From: Pseudoxanthomonas sp. J31
GTDB lineage: Bacteria; Pseudomonadota; Gammaproteobacteria; Xanthomonadales; Xanthomonadaceae
NCBI RefSeq assembly: GCF_000510725.1
Contig: NZ_AZNZ01000004.1
Location: forward strand, 62,001 to 126,000
Direction of reading: 5' to 3'
DNA: 64,000 nt
In this document: positions 18,454 through 26,601 of the stretch, one piece after another
Numbering within the stretch: position 1 is the first letter of the stretch
Layout: each line of letters starts with the position of its first letter
Notes under the pieces: generated by a model
Seen by the model: only the letters and a program-made list of their open reading frames with translations
The model's database searches: none
Told to the model about the DNA's origin: nothing
Translations under genes and position numbers: made by a program

Positions 18454-19692
18454 TCAGGCAGCCGGGCAGCAGGCCTCGGCGCGCAGGCGCCGGGCGCGGG
18501 TGCGCGCGGCCCACAGGTACAGGCCGATGCCGGCCACCGCGGGGATGGCGCCGACCGGGCCGGTGGAGGTCCAGCCGAAGCCGGCGCTGATCGCCATGCC
18601 GCCCAGCAGCGGGCCCAGGGCATTGGCGGCGTTGAACGCGGCATGGTGCGAGGCGGCGGCCAGGGTCTGCGCCTCGCCGGCCACGTCCATCAGGTGCGAC
18701 TGCAGGATCGGGCCCAGCGCGCCCATCGCGCCAATGCACACGGTGGCCAGCAGCAGGCTCCACGGCGCCTGTGCCGCCAGCGGGAACAGCAGCAGCATCA
18801 CCAGCGCCCAGCCCAGCACCACCGGCACCGCGCGGAAGCGCAGGCGGTCGAACAGCCAGCCGCCGACCATGTTGCCGATCAGGCCGCCCAGGCCGAAGCC
18901 GGCCACGCCCACCGGGATCCACGCCGGGGCCACGCCGGTCACCTGCACCATGGTCGGCGCCAGGTAGCTGAAGACGCTGAACATGCCGGCGAAGCCGATC
19001 GCGCCAATCAGCAGGCCCTGCCACACCGGCAGGCGGTTGAACGCGCGCAGTTCGTCCAGCACCCGGGTGCGCGGGGCCTTGCCGTTGGCCGGCAGGTAGA
19101 GCGCCAGCAGGGTCAGGGTGGCCAGCGACACCAGGGCGACGAAGGCGTAGGTCCAGCGCCAGCTGGCCAGCTGGCCCATCCAGGTCGCCAGCGGGGTGCC
19201 CAGCAGGATCGCCAGGGTCAGGCCCAGCATGCTCAGGCTGACCGCGCGCCCGCGCGCCTCCGGCGGGGTGATCGCCACCGCGGTCAGCGCCGCCACGCCG
19301 AAGTAGGCGCCGTGCGGCAGGCCGGCGATGAAGCGGAACAGCATCAGGCTCAGGTAGTCCGGGCCCAGCGCGGTGGCCAGGTTGCCGGCGGCGTAGAACG
19401 CCATCAGCGCCAGCAGCAGGGCCTTGCGCGACAGCCGCCCGCCAAGGATCGCCAGCAGTGGCGCGCCGACCACCACGCCCAGGGCGTAGGCGCTGATCAG
19501 GTGCCCGACCTGCGGCTCGCTGACGCCCAGCTCGGCGACCATGTTGGGCATCAGGCCCATGCTGGCGAACTCGCTGGTGCCAATGGCGAAACCGCCCAGG
19601 CTCAGGCCGGTGAGGATCAGGGCGCGCTGGCGCGGACCCACGGCAAGCGCCGGGGCGCCCGGGGAGGCGTCGGGGATCGGGGAGACGGACAT
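18454..19692 (-). CDS. MFS transporter, DHA1/AraJ-like
   Basis: A 412-residue permease with twelve hydrophobic helices. Motif A-like residues (GGRLSRKALLLALM) lie after helix 2, and FASMGLMPNMVAELGVSEPQVGHLISAYALGVVVGAP matches the sugar-efflux/arabinose-exporter branch. The substrate is unknown. Start codons at 19692 and 19701 are both possible and neither has a good ribosome-binding site. The gene is divergent from the small membrane protein at 19899; the shared 206-bp spacer holds an FNR-type dyad. Confidence 0.88.
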   Translation of the reverse strand: MSVSPIPDASPGAPALAVGPRQRALILTGLSLGGFAIGTSEFASMGLMPNMVAELGVSEPQVGHLISAYALGVVVGAPLLAILGGRLSRKALLLALMAFYAAGNLATALGPDYLSLMLFRFIAGLPHGAYFGVAALTAVAITPPEARGRAVSLSMLGLTLAILLGTPLATWMGQLASWRWTYAFVALVSLATLTLLALYLPANGKAPRTRVLDELRAFNRLPVWQGLLIGAIGFAGMFSVFSYLAPTMVQVTGVAPAWIPVGVAGFGLGGLIGNMVGGWLFDRLRFRAVPVVLGWALVMLLLFPLAAQAPWSLLLATVCIGAMGALGPILQSHLMDVAGEAQTLAAASHHAAFNAANALGPLLGGMAISAGFGWTSTGPVGAIPAVAGIGLYLWAARTRARRLRAEACCPAA

Positions 19693-19813
19693 GGGCGGCA
19701 TTATGCTGCATCGCACAATGCGATGCAGCCGGGCAGGCGACAGCCGCATCACGCCGGCCGGCCTACGTTCAGCCATGCCGGGCCTCCGGCCCGCGGGCGC
19801 CGGCGCTCCGGGC

Positions 19814-19827
19814 TTGACCGCGATCAA
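19814..19827. promoter_or_regulatory. FNR/DNR-type binding site
   Basis: TTGACCGCGATCAA is a near-perfect dyad matching the CRP/FNR-family anaerobic box TTGAY-N4-RTCAA. Its centre is 78 bp upstream of the small membrane protein start at 19899. Similar boxes precede the universal stress protein and hemerythrin genes in this window. Confidence 0.55.
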
Positions 19828-19898
19828 TGCCGCCCCCGCCCGCCGGGCCGAGGATCGGGCCATGGCGGTGGACCACCGCCGTCACGGGAGAGACGGTC

Positions 19899-20087
19899 AT
19901 GGACATTTCGCTGATGGGCCTGGGGCATGCGCTGCTGCTGTTCGCCCTGCCGGCGGCGCTGGTGGGCGTGGGCAAGCTGGTCTCGCCGGGGCACCGCGGC
20001 TTCGAGCGCGGCTGGTGCGGGGTACTGTTCATCGCCCTGTGCGCGGCAGTCGCGGCGCAGGCGGTGCTGTCGCGGGTCGCGCTCTGA
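19899..20087 (+). CDS. Small two-helix membrane protein
   Basis: A 62-residue protein with two hydrophobic helices (about residues 5-23 and 40-58) separated by a short basic loop. The start is set by CGGGAGAGACGGTC before the ATG. I do not recognise the family. An FNR/DNR-type dyad centred 78 bp upstream suggests induction under oxygen limitation or nitric oxide. Confidence 0.6.
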   Translation: MDISLMGLGHALLLFALPAALVGVGKLVSPGHRGFERGWCGVLFIALCAAVAAQAVLSRVAL

Positions 20088-20100
20088 GCGCTGCCACGGC

Positions 20101-20838
20101 TCAGGCATACAGCCGCTGGCAGCGGCTGCACCAGAACGCACGCCGGCGCGCCAGGCCCAGCTCCTTGCGGTAGCTCAGTTCGGTGCCGTCGCGCGGGCAG
20201 GTCTTCTTCGCGTGCACCTGCCAGTGCTTGCGCAGCACGAAGGCCTTCTTCCATTCGAGGAAATCGAAGCTGTACTGCCGCGCCTCGGCCACCAGCTGGC
20301 CCAGCTTGCGCGGCGGCAGCGCGCCGATCCGACTTTCCGGATGCACGCGGATGCGGTGCAGCACCTCGTTCTTGATGATGTTGCCGACCCCGGCGAACAC
20401 GTCCTGGTCCAGCAACGCGTCGGCCGCCAGCGCGTCCGGCCGCGCGCGCAGCTTGCGCCGCGCCGCCGCCGGATCCCAGGCGTCGTTCATCACGTCGGCG
20501 CTCCAGTCGTAGACCTCGTCCAGCGGCTGCTCGATGAAGCGCACCGAACAGGCATAGAAGTTCAGTTCCCTGCCGCCGGTGAACTCCAGGCCCAGCCGCG
20601 CCGGCGTGGCCTTGCGCTCGTCGATGCGGTAGCTGCCGAACAGCATGAAGTGGATGCGCACGGCAAAGCCGTCGAACTCCATCAGGAAGTGCTTGCCCCA
20701 GCTGTGCAGCGCCACCAGGCGCTTTCCCGCAAGGCGCTGGATCGGCTCGCGGCTGTTGCCATGCACGGCCCGCACCTTGCGTCCGGCAAAGCCCGCGGCG
20801 GCTTCCCTGAGGATGACGATGGAAGGGCCTTCGGGCAT
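20101..20838 (-). CDS. Nei/Fpg-family DNA glycosylase (endonuclease VIII-like)
   Basis: A 245-residue base-excision-repair enzyme. The catalytic Pro2-Glu3 is present (MPEGPS), as are the conserved Lys in WGKHFLMEF and the helix-two-turn-helix block DVFAGVGNIIKNEVLHR (about 149-165). The C-terminal zinc finger is unusual: the first pair reads CPRDG, with Asp where the second Cys is expected, while the last pair CSRC is intact. Metal binding may use Cys3Asp or be weakened. The gene is convergent with the small membrane protein upstream and divergent from the ACP phosphodiesterase. Confidence 0.9.
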   Translation of the reverse strand: MPEGPSIVILREAAAGFAGRKVRAVHGNSREPIQRLAGKRLVALHSWGKHFLMEFDGFAVRIHFMLFGSYRIDERKATPARLGLEFTGGRELNFYACSVRFIEQPLDEVYDWSADVMNDAWDPAAARRKLRARPDALAADALLDQDVFAGVGNIIKNEVLHRIRVHPESRIGALPPRKLGQLVAEARQYSFDFLEWKKAFVLRKHWQVHAKKTCPRDGTELSYRKELGLARRRAFWCSRCQRLYA

Positions 20839-20928
20839 GGCTGGCAGTATCGCGGCCAGCGGTGAGGCGGGCGTCAACCATGGCCTGCGTACAGCTTCGC
20901 GGCGGCGGCGCATGCGAAAATCGCCGCG

Positions 20929-21540
20929 ATGAACTACCTCGCCCACACCTACCTGGCCGCCCCGGATCCGGAGGCGATGCTGGGCGCGCTGCTGGGCGAC
21001 TTCGTGTTCGGCCTGGCCGCACTGGCCGACTACAGTCCGGTGGAGCGGCGCGAGATCCTGGTCCACCGCCGCGTCGACCGCTACACCGACGACCATCCCG
21101 TGGTCGCCGGGGCGCGGGCGCTGTTTGCGCCCGGCCTGCGCCGCTATGCGGGCATCGCCCTGGACGTGTACTACGACCACCTGCTGGCGCGCGACTGGAC
21201 GCGGCATTCGGGCGAGCCGCTGGACCGCTACACCGCGCGCTTCTACGACCACCTGCTGGCGCAGCGCGCGCGCCTGCCGGAACGGCTGCAGGGCCTGGCT
21301 CCGCGGATCGCCGCCCACGACTGGCTGGGCTCGTACCGGCGCCGCGAAAGCGTGGACCTGGCGGTGACCCGCATCGCCACGCGCCTTTCGCGCAATGGCG
21401 AGCGCCTGGTCGCGTGCCTGGACGACCTGCGCCGGCACGAAGAGGCGATCGCCGCCGGATTCGAGGTGTTCTTCCCGCAGCTGGAGGCCTATACGGTGCA
21501 GGCACGCGCATCGGTGGTGGAGGCCGCGGACGTAGCCTGA
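20929..21540 (+). CDS. acpH: Acyl carrier protein phosphodiesterase
   Basis: A 203-residue enzyme of the AcpH/DUF479 family, which removes 4'-phosphopantetheine from holo-ACP. Family features are the N-terminus MNYLAHTYLAAPDPEAMLGALLGDF, the HRRVDRYTDDHP motif near residues 46-57, and ALDVYYDHLLARDW. The histidine/aspartate pattern agrees with the HD-like metal site. The start lies 90 bp from the divergent glycosylase gene. Confidence 0.92.
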   Translation: MNYLAHTYLAAPDPEAMLGALLGDFVFGLAALADYSPVERREILVHRRVDRYTDDHPVVAGARALFAPGLRRYAGIALDVYYDHLLARDWTRHSGEPLDRYTARFYDHLLAQRARLPERLQGLAPRIAAHDWLGSYRRRESVDLAVTRIATRLSRNGERLVACLDDLRRHEEAIAAGFEVFFPQLEAYTVQARASVVEAADVA

Positions 21541-21609
21541 GGGCAGCCTTGCCGCTTCCATCGCGTCGCCGGTGCGAACATCGCCCGGTCACGCGTCCCG
21601 GAGGCCGCC

Positions 21610-23292
21610 ATGCCACGCCATCCCGTCCGCCGCTTGCTGTTCGTGCTGCCCCTGCTGCTTGGCGCCTGCGCGGCGCGCCCGCCCCTCGCCGGCCAGCCCG
21701 CCACGCCGGCAGCCACTGCCGCGGAGGACGCGCGCAGCGTGCGCACGCCGGACCAGGCCTGGCCGGCGGTATTCGCCGCGGTGCAGGAAGCGCGCCTGTT
21801 CGCGGACCAGAAGTACTTCGTGGACGCCGTGCCGCGCAGCGACCCGGCGACGATCGAGGCCGCGTTCGCGCAGCAGCGCGGCCTGCCCGGCTTCGACCTG
21901 CGCCGCTTCGTGGACGGGCATTTCGTGCTGCCGGACGAGGGCGCCGCCACCGACATCCCCAAGCGCGACAGCCTGCGCGCGCATATCGATGCGCTGTGGC
22001 CGCTGCTGACCCGGCGCAGCCCGGCGCCGCGGCCGCATGACAGCCTGCTGCAATTGCCGCATCCCTACGTGGTCCCGGGTGGCCGCTTCCGCGAGGTCTA
22101 TTACTGGGATTCGTACTTCACCATGCTCGGCCTGGCGGAGAGCGGACAGCACGCGCTGGTGCGGCAGATGCTCGACAACTTCGCCCACCTGATCGACGCC
22201 TGGGGCCATGTCCCCAACGGCAACCGCAGCTACTACCTCAGCCGCTCGCAGCCGCCGTTCTTCTCGCACATGGTGATGCTGCAGGCAAAGCTCGAGCCGG
22301 CCGCGCCGGTACGCTACCTGCCGCAGCTGCGGCGCGAGCACGCGTTCTGGATGGATGGCGCCGAGGGCCTGCGGCCGGGGCAGGCCCATCGCCGCGTGGT
22401 GCGGCTGGCCGACGGTAGCCTGCTCAACCGCTACTGGGACGACCGCGACAGCCCGCGCCCGGAATCCTACGTGCAGGACCGCCAGACCGCGGCCGCGTCC
22501 ACCCGCCCGGCCGGCGAGGTCTACCGCGAGCTGCGCGCCGGCGCCGAAAGCGGCTGGGATTTCTCCAGCCGCTGGCTGGACGATCCGATGCGGCTGGACA
22601 CAATCCACGTCACCACGCGCGTGCCGGTGGACCTCAACAGCCTGCTGCACCACCTGGAAACGACCATCGCCCTGGCCTGCGGACAGGCCGGCGACCAGGC
22701 CTGCGCACGCGACTACCAGGCCCGCGCAGGCGAGCGCGCCGCCGCCATCGAACGCCACCTGTGGCAGGCGGACGGCTACTACGGCGACCTGGACCTGCGC
22801 GACGGCCAGGTCCGCGCCCAGCCCACCGCCGCGGCGCTGTTCCCGCTGCACGCCGGCATCGCCTCGCCGGAGCGGGCGCGCAGTACCGCGGCCATGGTGC
22901 GCGCGCGGCTGCTGAAGCCGGGCGGCCTGGTGACCACCACCATCGACAGCGGCCAGCAGTGGGACGCGCCCAACGTGTGGGCGCCGCTGCAGTGGATCGC
23001 GGTCGACGGCCTGCGCCGCTACGGCGAGGACGCGCTGGCGCGCGACATCGCCGCCGGCTTCCTCGGCAACGTCAGGACCCTGTTCGGGCGCGAGCACAAG
23101 CTGGTGGAGAAGTACGACGCCGACGGCGCGCTGCAGGGCGGTGGCGGCGGCGAGTACCCGTTGCAGGACGGCTTCGGCTGGACCAATGGCGTGGCCCTGG
23201 CGTTGCTGGCGCTTTACCCGCAGCTGGAACGCGAGCCGGTGTCGAATCCCGCCGCGCCCGCGCGTCGCAGCGAGGACTCCACCACCCGCTGA
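21610..23292 (+). CDS. treA: Alpha,alpha-trehalase (GH37)
   Basis: A 560-residue glycoside hydrolase family 37 enzyme that splits trehalose to two glucose molecules. The signature segments are GGRFREVYYWDSYFTMLGL (about 158-176) and QWDAPNVWAPLQW (about 454-466); ESGWDFSSRW holds a catalytic Asp region. The N-terminus (LLFVLPLLLGACAARPP) ends in a lipobox, LLGAC, so the enzyme may be a lipid-anchored periplasmic lipoprotein rather than the soluble TreA of E. coli. The GST gene begins 8 bp downstream. Confidence 0.95.
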   Translation: MPRHPVRRLLFVLPLLLGACAARPPLAGQPATPAATAAEDARSVRTPDQAWPAVFAAVQEARLFADQKYFVDAVPRSDPATIEAAFAQQRGLPGFDLRRFVDGHFVLPDEGAATDIPKRDSLRAHIDALWPLLTRRSPAPRPHDSLLQLPHPYVVPGGRFREVYYWDSYFTMLGLAESGQHALVRQMLDNFAHLIDAWGHVPNGNRSYYLSRSQPPFFSHMVMLQAKLEPAAPVRYLPQLRREHAFWMDGAEGLRPGQAHRRVVRLADGSLLNRYWDDRDSPRPESYVQDRQTAAASTRPAGEVYRELRAGAESGWDFSSRWLDDPMRLDTIHVTTRVPVDLNSLLHHLETTIALACGQAGDQACARDYQARAGERAAAIERHLWQADGYYGDLDLRDGQVRAQPTAAALFPLHAGIASPERARSTAAMVRARLLKPGGLVTTTIDSGQQWDAPNVWAPLQWIAVDGLRRYGEDALARDIAAGFLGNVRTLFGREHKLVEKYDADGALQGGGGGEYPLQDGFGWTNGVALALLALYPQLEREPVSNPAAPARRSEDSTTR

Positions 23293-23299
23293 GGCCACG

Positions 23300-23956
23300 A
23301 TGAGCCTTGCCCTGTACGCGCACCCGTTCTCCTCCTACTGCCAGAAGGTGCTGGTGGCGCTGTACGAGAACCAGGTCCGGTTCGAGTACCGCCACCTGGA
23401 GGCGCCGGGGAACATGGACGCGCTGCGCGCGCGCTGGCCGATCGGCCGCTTCCCGCTGCTGGTGGACGGGGAACGCAGCCTTCCGGAGGCCAGTGCCATC
23501 ATCGAGTACCTGCACCTGCGCCACCCCGGCCCGGTCCCGCTGCTGCCAGGCGATCCCCTGCAGGCACTGGAGGTGCGGTTTCTGGACCGCTTCTTCGACA
23601 ACTACGTGTCCACGCCGCAACAGAAGGTGGTGCTCGACGCACTGCGCCCGGAAGGCCAGCGCGATCCGCAGGGCGTGGCCGAGGCGCGGCGCCTGCTGGA
23701 GACCAGCTACGCCTGGCTGGAGCGGCATCTTGCCGATGGCCGCACCTGGGCCGCGGGCGCGCACTTCAGCCTGGCCGACTGCGGCGCCGCCCCGTTCCTG
23801 TTCTATGCCGACTGGACCCAGCCGATCCCGCCCGGATGCACGCGGGTGCAGGCCTACCGCGCACGGCTGCTGGCCCGGCCGTCCATGCGCCGCGCCGTCG
23901 ACGAGGCGCGGCCGTACCGGCATTACTTCCCGCTCGGTGCGCCGGACCGCGACTGA
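23300..23956 (+). CDS. Glutathione S-transferase family protein
   Basis: A 218-residue GST. The thioredoxin-like domain (1-78) has the start motif HPFSSYCQKVLVALYEN and the glutathione-binding block SLPEASAIIEYLHLRHPG (about 63-80). The all-helical C-terminal domain follows, with the N-capping region HFSLADCGAAPFLFY near 160. The substrate is unknown. It begins 8 bp after the trehalase stop, so it is probably co-transcribed. Confidence 0.9.
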   Translation: MSLALYAHPFSSYCQKVLVALYENQVRFEYRHLEAPGNMDALRARWPIGRFPLLVDGERSLPEASAIIEYLHLRHPGPVPLLPGDPLQALEVRFLDRFFDNYVSTPQQKVVLDALRPEGQRDPQGVAEARRLLETSYAWLERHLADGRTWAAGAHFSLADCGAAPFLFYADWTQPIPPGCTRVQAYRARLLARPSMRRAVDEARPYRHYFPLGAPDRD

Positions 23957-24007
23957 AGCTGGATGCCGCGGCTTGCTGCACCGCAGCTGGGTTAGCCCGT
24001 GACCCGA

Positions 24008-24021
24008 TGTTAGCGTTCACA
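24008..24021. promoter_or_regulatory. LacI-type operator candidate upstream of the GH9 gene
   Basis: TGTTAGCGTTCACA is an imperfect palindrome around a central CG, close to the TGTTAGCGCTAACA-type operators used by LacI-family sugar regulators in Xanthomonads. It ends 27 bp before the GH9 start, where a bound repressor would block transcription. No LacI gene is in the window. Confidence 0.45.
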
Positions 24022-24047
24022 TCGAAATCCGAGGGGAGCCCAACGCA

Positions 24048-26537
24048 ATGTCGCCACGCCGCAGTCCGCGATCCATCCGCGCCCGTTCCGTCCTTGCCGC
24101 TGCCCTGCTGGCGGCGCTGCCGCCGGCCCTGGCCGAGCCGCTGCGCCTGACCGAGCAGGAGTACTTCAGCCGCCCCGGCCTGGACGTGCTGGTGTTCAAC
24201 AACTACTACGACGGCCTGTTCTCCGACGCCAAGCACGCCGGCGTGGAGCTGATCCACCACGGCGTGCGCACCGCCACCAACGGCGACGTGCGCCTCTCGC
24301 CCACGCCCGAGCAGTGGGATCCGGTGGCGCAGCTGGTCGAGCGCAAGGTCGATCCGCGCACCGGCACCGTCACCACCCGCCTGGCCTATCCGAAGGAAAA
24401 CTTCGAATACAGCATCCAGGTCTCGCCGCAGGGCGAGGGCGTGCGCGTGCAGGTGCTGCTGGACAAGCCGCTGCCGAAGTCGCTGCAGGGCCGCGCCGGG
24501 TTCAACCTGGAGTTCCTGCCCTCGGCCTATTTCGGCAAGTCCTGGGTGGCCGCCGGCGAGGGCGAGCGCAGCGGCCAGTTTCCGCGCTACCCGACCGGCC
24601 CCACCGGGCGCGACGCCGGGGGCAAGCCGGTGCGCCTGCCGATCACCACCGGCAAGCGCCTGGTGCTGGCGCCGGAGGACCCGCAGCGCCGGGTGACCAT
24701 CGAAAGCCGCAGTGGCGAACTGGGCCTGTACGACGGCCGCAACCAGGCGCAGAACGGCTGGTTCGTGGTGCGCACCCTGCTGCCGGCCGGCAAGCGCGGC
24801 GCGGTGCTGGACTGGAGCGTGGAAGGCCACACCCTGCCGGGCTGGACCCGCGATCCGGTGATCGGCCACTCGCAGGTGGGCTACCACCCGGCGCAGCGCA
24901 AGGTCGCGGTGCTGGAAACCGATCCGCGCGCGGCGGCGCCGGGCCCGGCGCGGCTGCTGCGGATCGGCGCGGACGGCAGCCAGAGCGAGGTGCTCGCGGC
25001 CACGCCGGCCCCGTGGGGCCGCTACCTGCGCTACCAGTACTACACCTTCGACTTCTCCTCCGTGCGCGAGCCGGGCCTGTACGTGATCGAGGCCGCCGGC
25101 CAGCGCACCCACGCCTTCCGCATCGCCGAGGACGTCTACGCCGAGGCCTGGCATCCGACCCTGGACGTGTTCTTCCCGGTGCAGATGGACCACATGTTCG
25201 TCAACGAGGCCTACCGGGTCTGGCACGGCCGTCCGCACATGGACGACGCCCGCCAGGTGGCGCCCAACCACGAGCACTTCGACCTGTTCGGCCAGGGTCC
25301 GGAGCTGGATTCGCCGTTCCAGCCCGGCGAGCACATCCCCGGCCTGAACTACGGCGGCTGGTTCGACGCCGGCGACTTCGACATCCGCACCCAGACCCAC
25401 TACGCCACCGTGCTGTCGATGGTCGATACCTGGGAGCGCTTCCGCCCCGAGCGCGACGAAACCAGCATCGACCAGCAGCGCAAGCACGTGGAGATCCACG
25501 TGCCGGACGGCAAGCCCGACCTGCTGCAGCAGATCGAGCACGGGACCCTGGCCCTCATCGCCCAGCACCGGGTGTTCGGCCATGCCATCCCCGGCATCGT
25601 CGAACCGGACCTGGGCCAGTACACCCACCTGGGCGACGCCTCGACCAAGACCGACGGCAAGGTCCACGACCCCAACGACCCGGATTCGCCGGCCGACGAC
25701 CGCTGGGCCTTCACCACCGCCACCACCGCGCTCAACTACGGCTCGGCCGCCGCCCTGGCCGCGGCCAGCCGCGCCCTGCGCGGCTACAACGACGCCCTGG
25801 CCGAGGAGTGCCTGGAGACCGCGCGCAAGGCGTGGGACTTCGAGCAGTCGCGCGAGCCGAACCTGTTCCGGGTGGGCAACACCACCGGCGGGCATCCGGA
25901 CGACGAGCAGCTGCGCGCGGCCGCGCAGCTGCTGCTGAGCACCGGCGATGCGAAGTACGCCGAGGCGATCCGCGCGCTGTGGCCTTCGGTCGGCGGCGAG
26001 CGCTTCGGCTTCAACATCCCGGCGCTGCTGGCCGCGCTGCCGAAGATGGACGACGCCTTCCGCGCCCAGGTGCGGGCGCGCGCCGAGCGCCTGCGCGAGG
26101 AGTTCGCGCCGATGCTGGGCGAGAACCCGTACGGGGTGCCGATCACCCGCGGTGGCTGGGCCGGCAACGGCGCAGTGGTCGGCGTGGCGATCGCCAACTA
26201 CCACCTGCACAAGGCCTTCCCGGACCTGTTCGACGCCGAGCCCACGCTGCGCGGCCTGGACTACCTCTACGGCACCCATCCGGACTCGAACATCTCCTTC
26301 GTGTCCGCGGTCGGCGCGCGCTCCAAGGAGGTGGCCTACGGCAACAACCGCGCCGACTTCAGCTTCATCGCCGGCGGCGTGGTGCCCGGCGTGCTCGTGC
26401 TCAAGCCGGACTTCCCGGAGAACAAGGAGGACTGGCCGTTCTTCTGGGGCCAGAACGAGTACGTGATCGACCTGGCGGCCAACTACATCTTCCTGGTGCA
26501 CGCGGCCCAGGACGTGCTGCAGGCCCGCAAGCCCTGA
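24048..26537 (+). CDS. Glycoside hydrolase family 9 (endoglucanase/exo-glucosidase type)
   Basis: An 829-residue secreted enzyme. A signal peptide (1-29, ending LPPALA) is followed by an N-terminal region of about 240 residues, a CelD_N-type immunoglobulin-like domain (about 275-365, starting HSQVGYHP) and the GH9 (alpha/alpha)6 catalytic domain. Catalytic residues are visible in GGWFDAGDFD (Asp pair) and in NEYVIDLAANY (Glu) near the C-terminus; YLYGTHPDSNISFVSAVG is the conserved His/substrate-binding block. It probably attacks beta-glucans or cello-oligosaccharides. A LacI-type operator precedes it and a long hairpin follows. Confidence 0.93.
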   Translation: MSPRRSPRSIRARSVLAAALLAALPPALAEPLRLTEQEYFSRPGLDVLVFNNYYDGLFSDAKHAGVELIHHGVRTATNGDVRLSPTPEQWDPVAQLVERKVDPRTGTVTTRLAYPKENFEYSIQVSPQGEGVRVQVLLDKPLPKSLQGRAGFNLEFLPSAYFGKSWVAAGEGERSGQFPRYPTGPTGRDAGGKPVRLPITTGKRLVLAPEDPQRRVTIESRSGELGLYDGRNQAQNGWFVVRTLLPAGKRGAVLDWSVEGHTLPGWTRDPVIGHSQVGYHPAQRKVAVLETDPRAAAPGPARLLRIGADGSQSEVLAATPAPWGRYLRYQYYTFDFSSVREPGLYVIEAAGQRTHAFRIAEDVYAEAWHPTLDVFFPVQMDHMFVNEAYRVWHGRPHMDDARQVAPNHEHFDLFGQGPELDSPFQPGEHIPGLNYGGWFDAGDFDIRTQTHYATVLSMVDTWERFRPERDETSIDQQRKHVEIHVPDGKPDLLQQIEHGTLALIAQHRVFGHAIPGIVEPDLGQYTHLGDASTKTDGKVHDPNDPDSPADDRWAFTTATTALNYGSAAALAAASRALRGYNDALAEECLETARKAWDFEQSREPNLFRVGNTTGGHPDDEQLRAAAQLLLSTGDAKYAEAIRALWPSVGGERFGFNIPALLAALPKMDDAFRAQVRARAERLREEFAPMLGENPYGVPITRGGWAGNGAVVGVAIANYHLHKAFPDLFDAEPTLRGLDYLYGTHPDSNISFVSAVGARSKEVAYGNNRADFSFIAGGVVPGVLVLKPDFPENKEDWPFFWGQNEYVIDLAANYIFLVHAAQDVLQARKP

Positions 26538-26540
26538 GCC

Positions 26541-26575
26541 CGGGCGGGCGGCGCCGGCCAGGCGCCGCCCGCCCG
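26541..26575. terminator. 15-bp hairpin between convergent genes
   Basis: A perfect 15-bp inverted repeat (CGGGCGGGCGGCGCC with its complement) and 5-base loop start 3 bp after the GH9 stop. No T-run follows on either strand; it probably limits read-through into the convergent GGDEF-EAL gene. Confidence 0.6.
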
Positions 26576-26601
26576 CACCCGGCCGCGGTGCACGACGCGG
26601 C

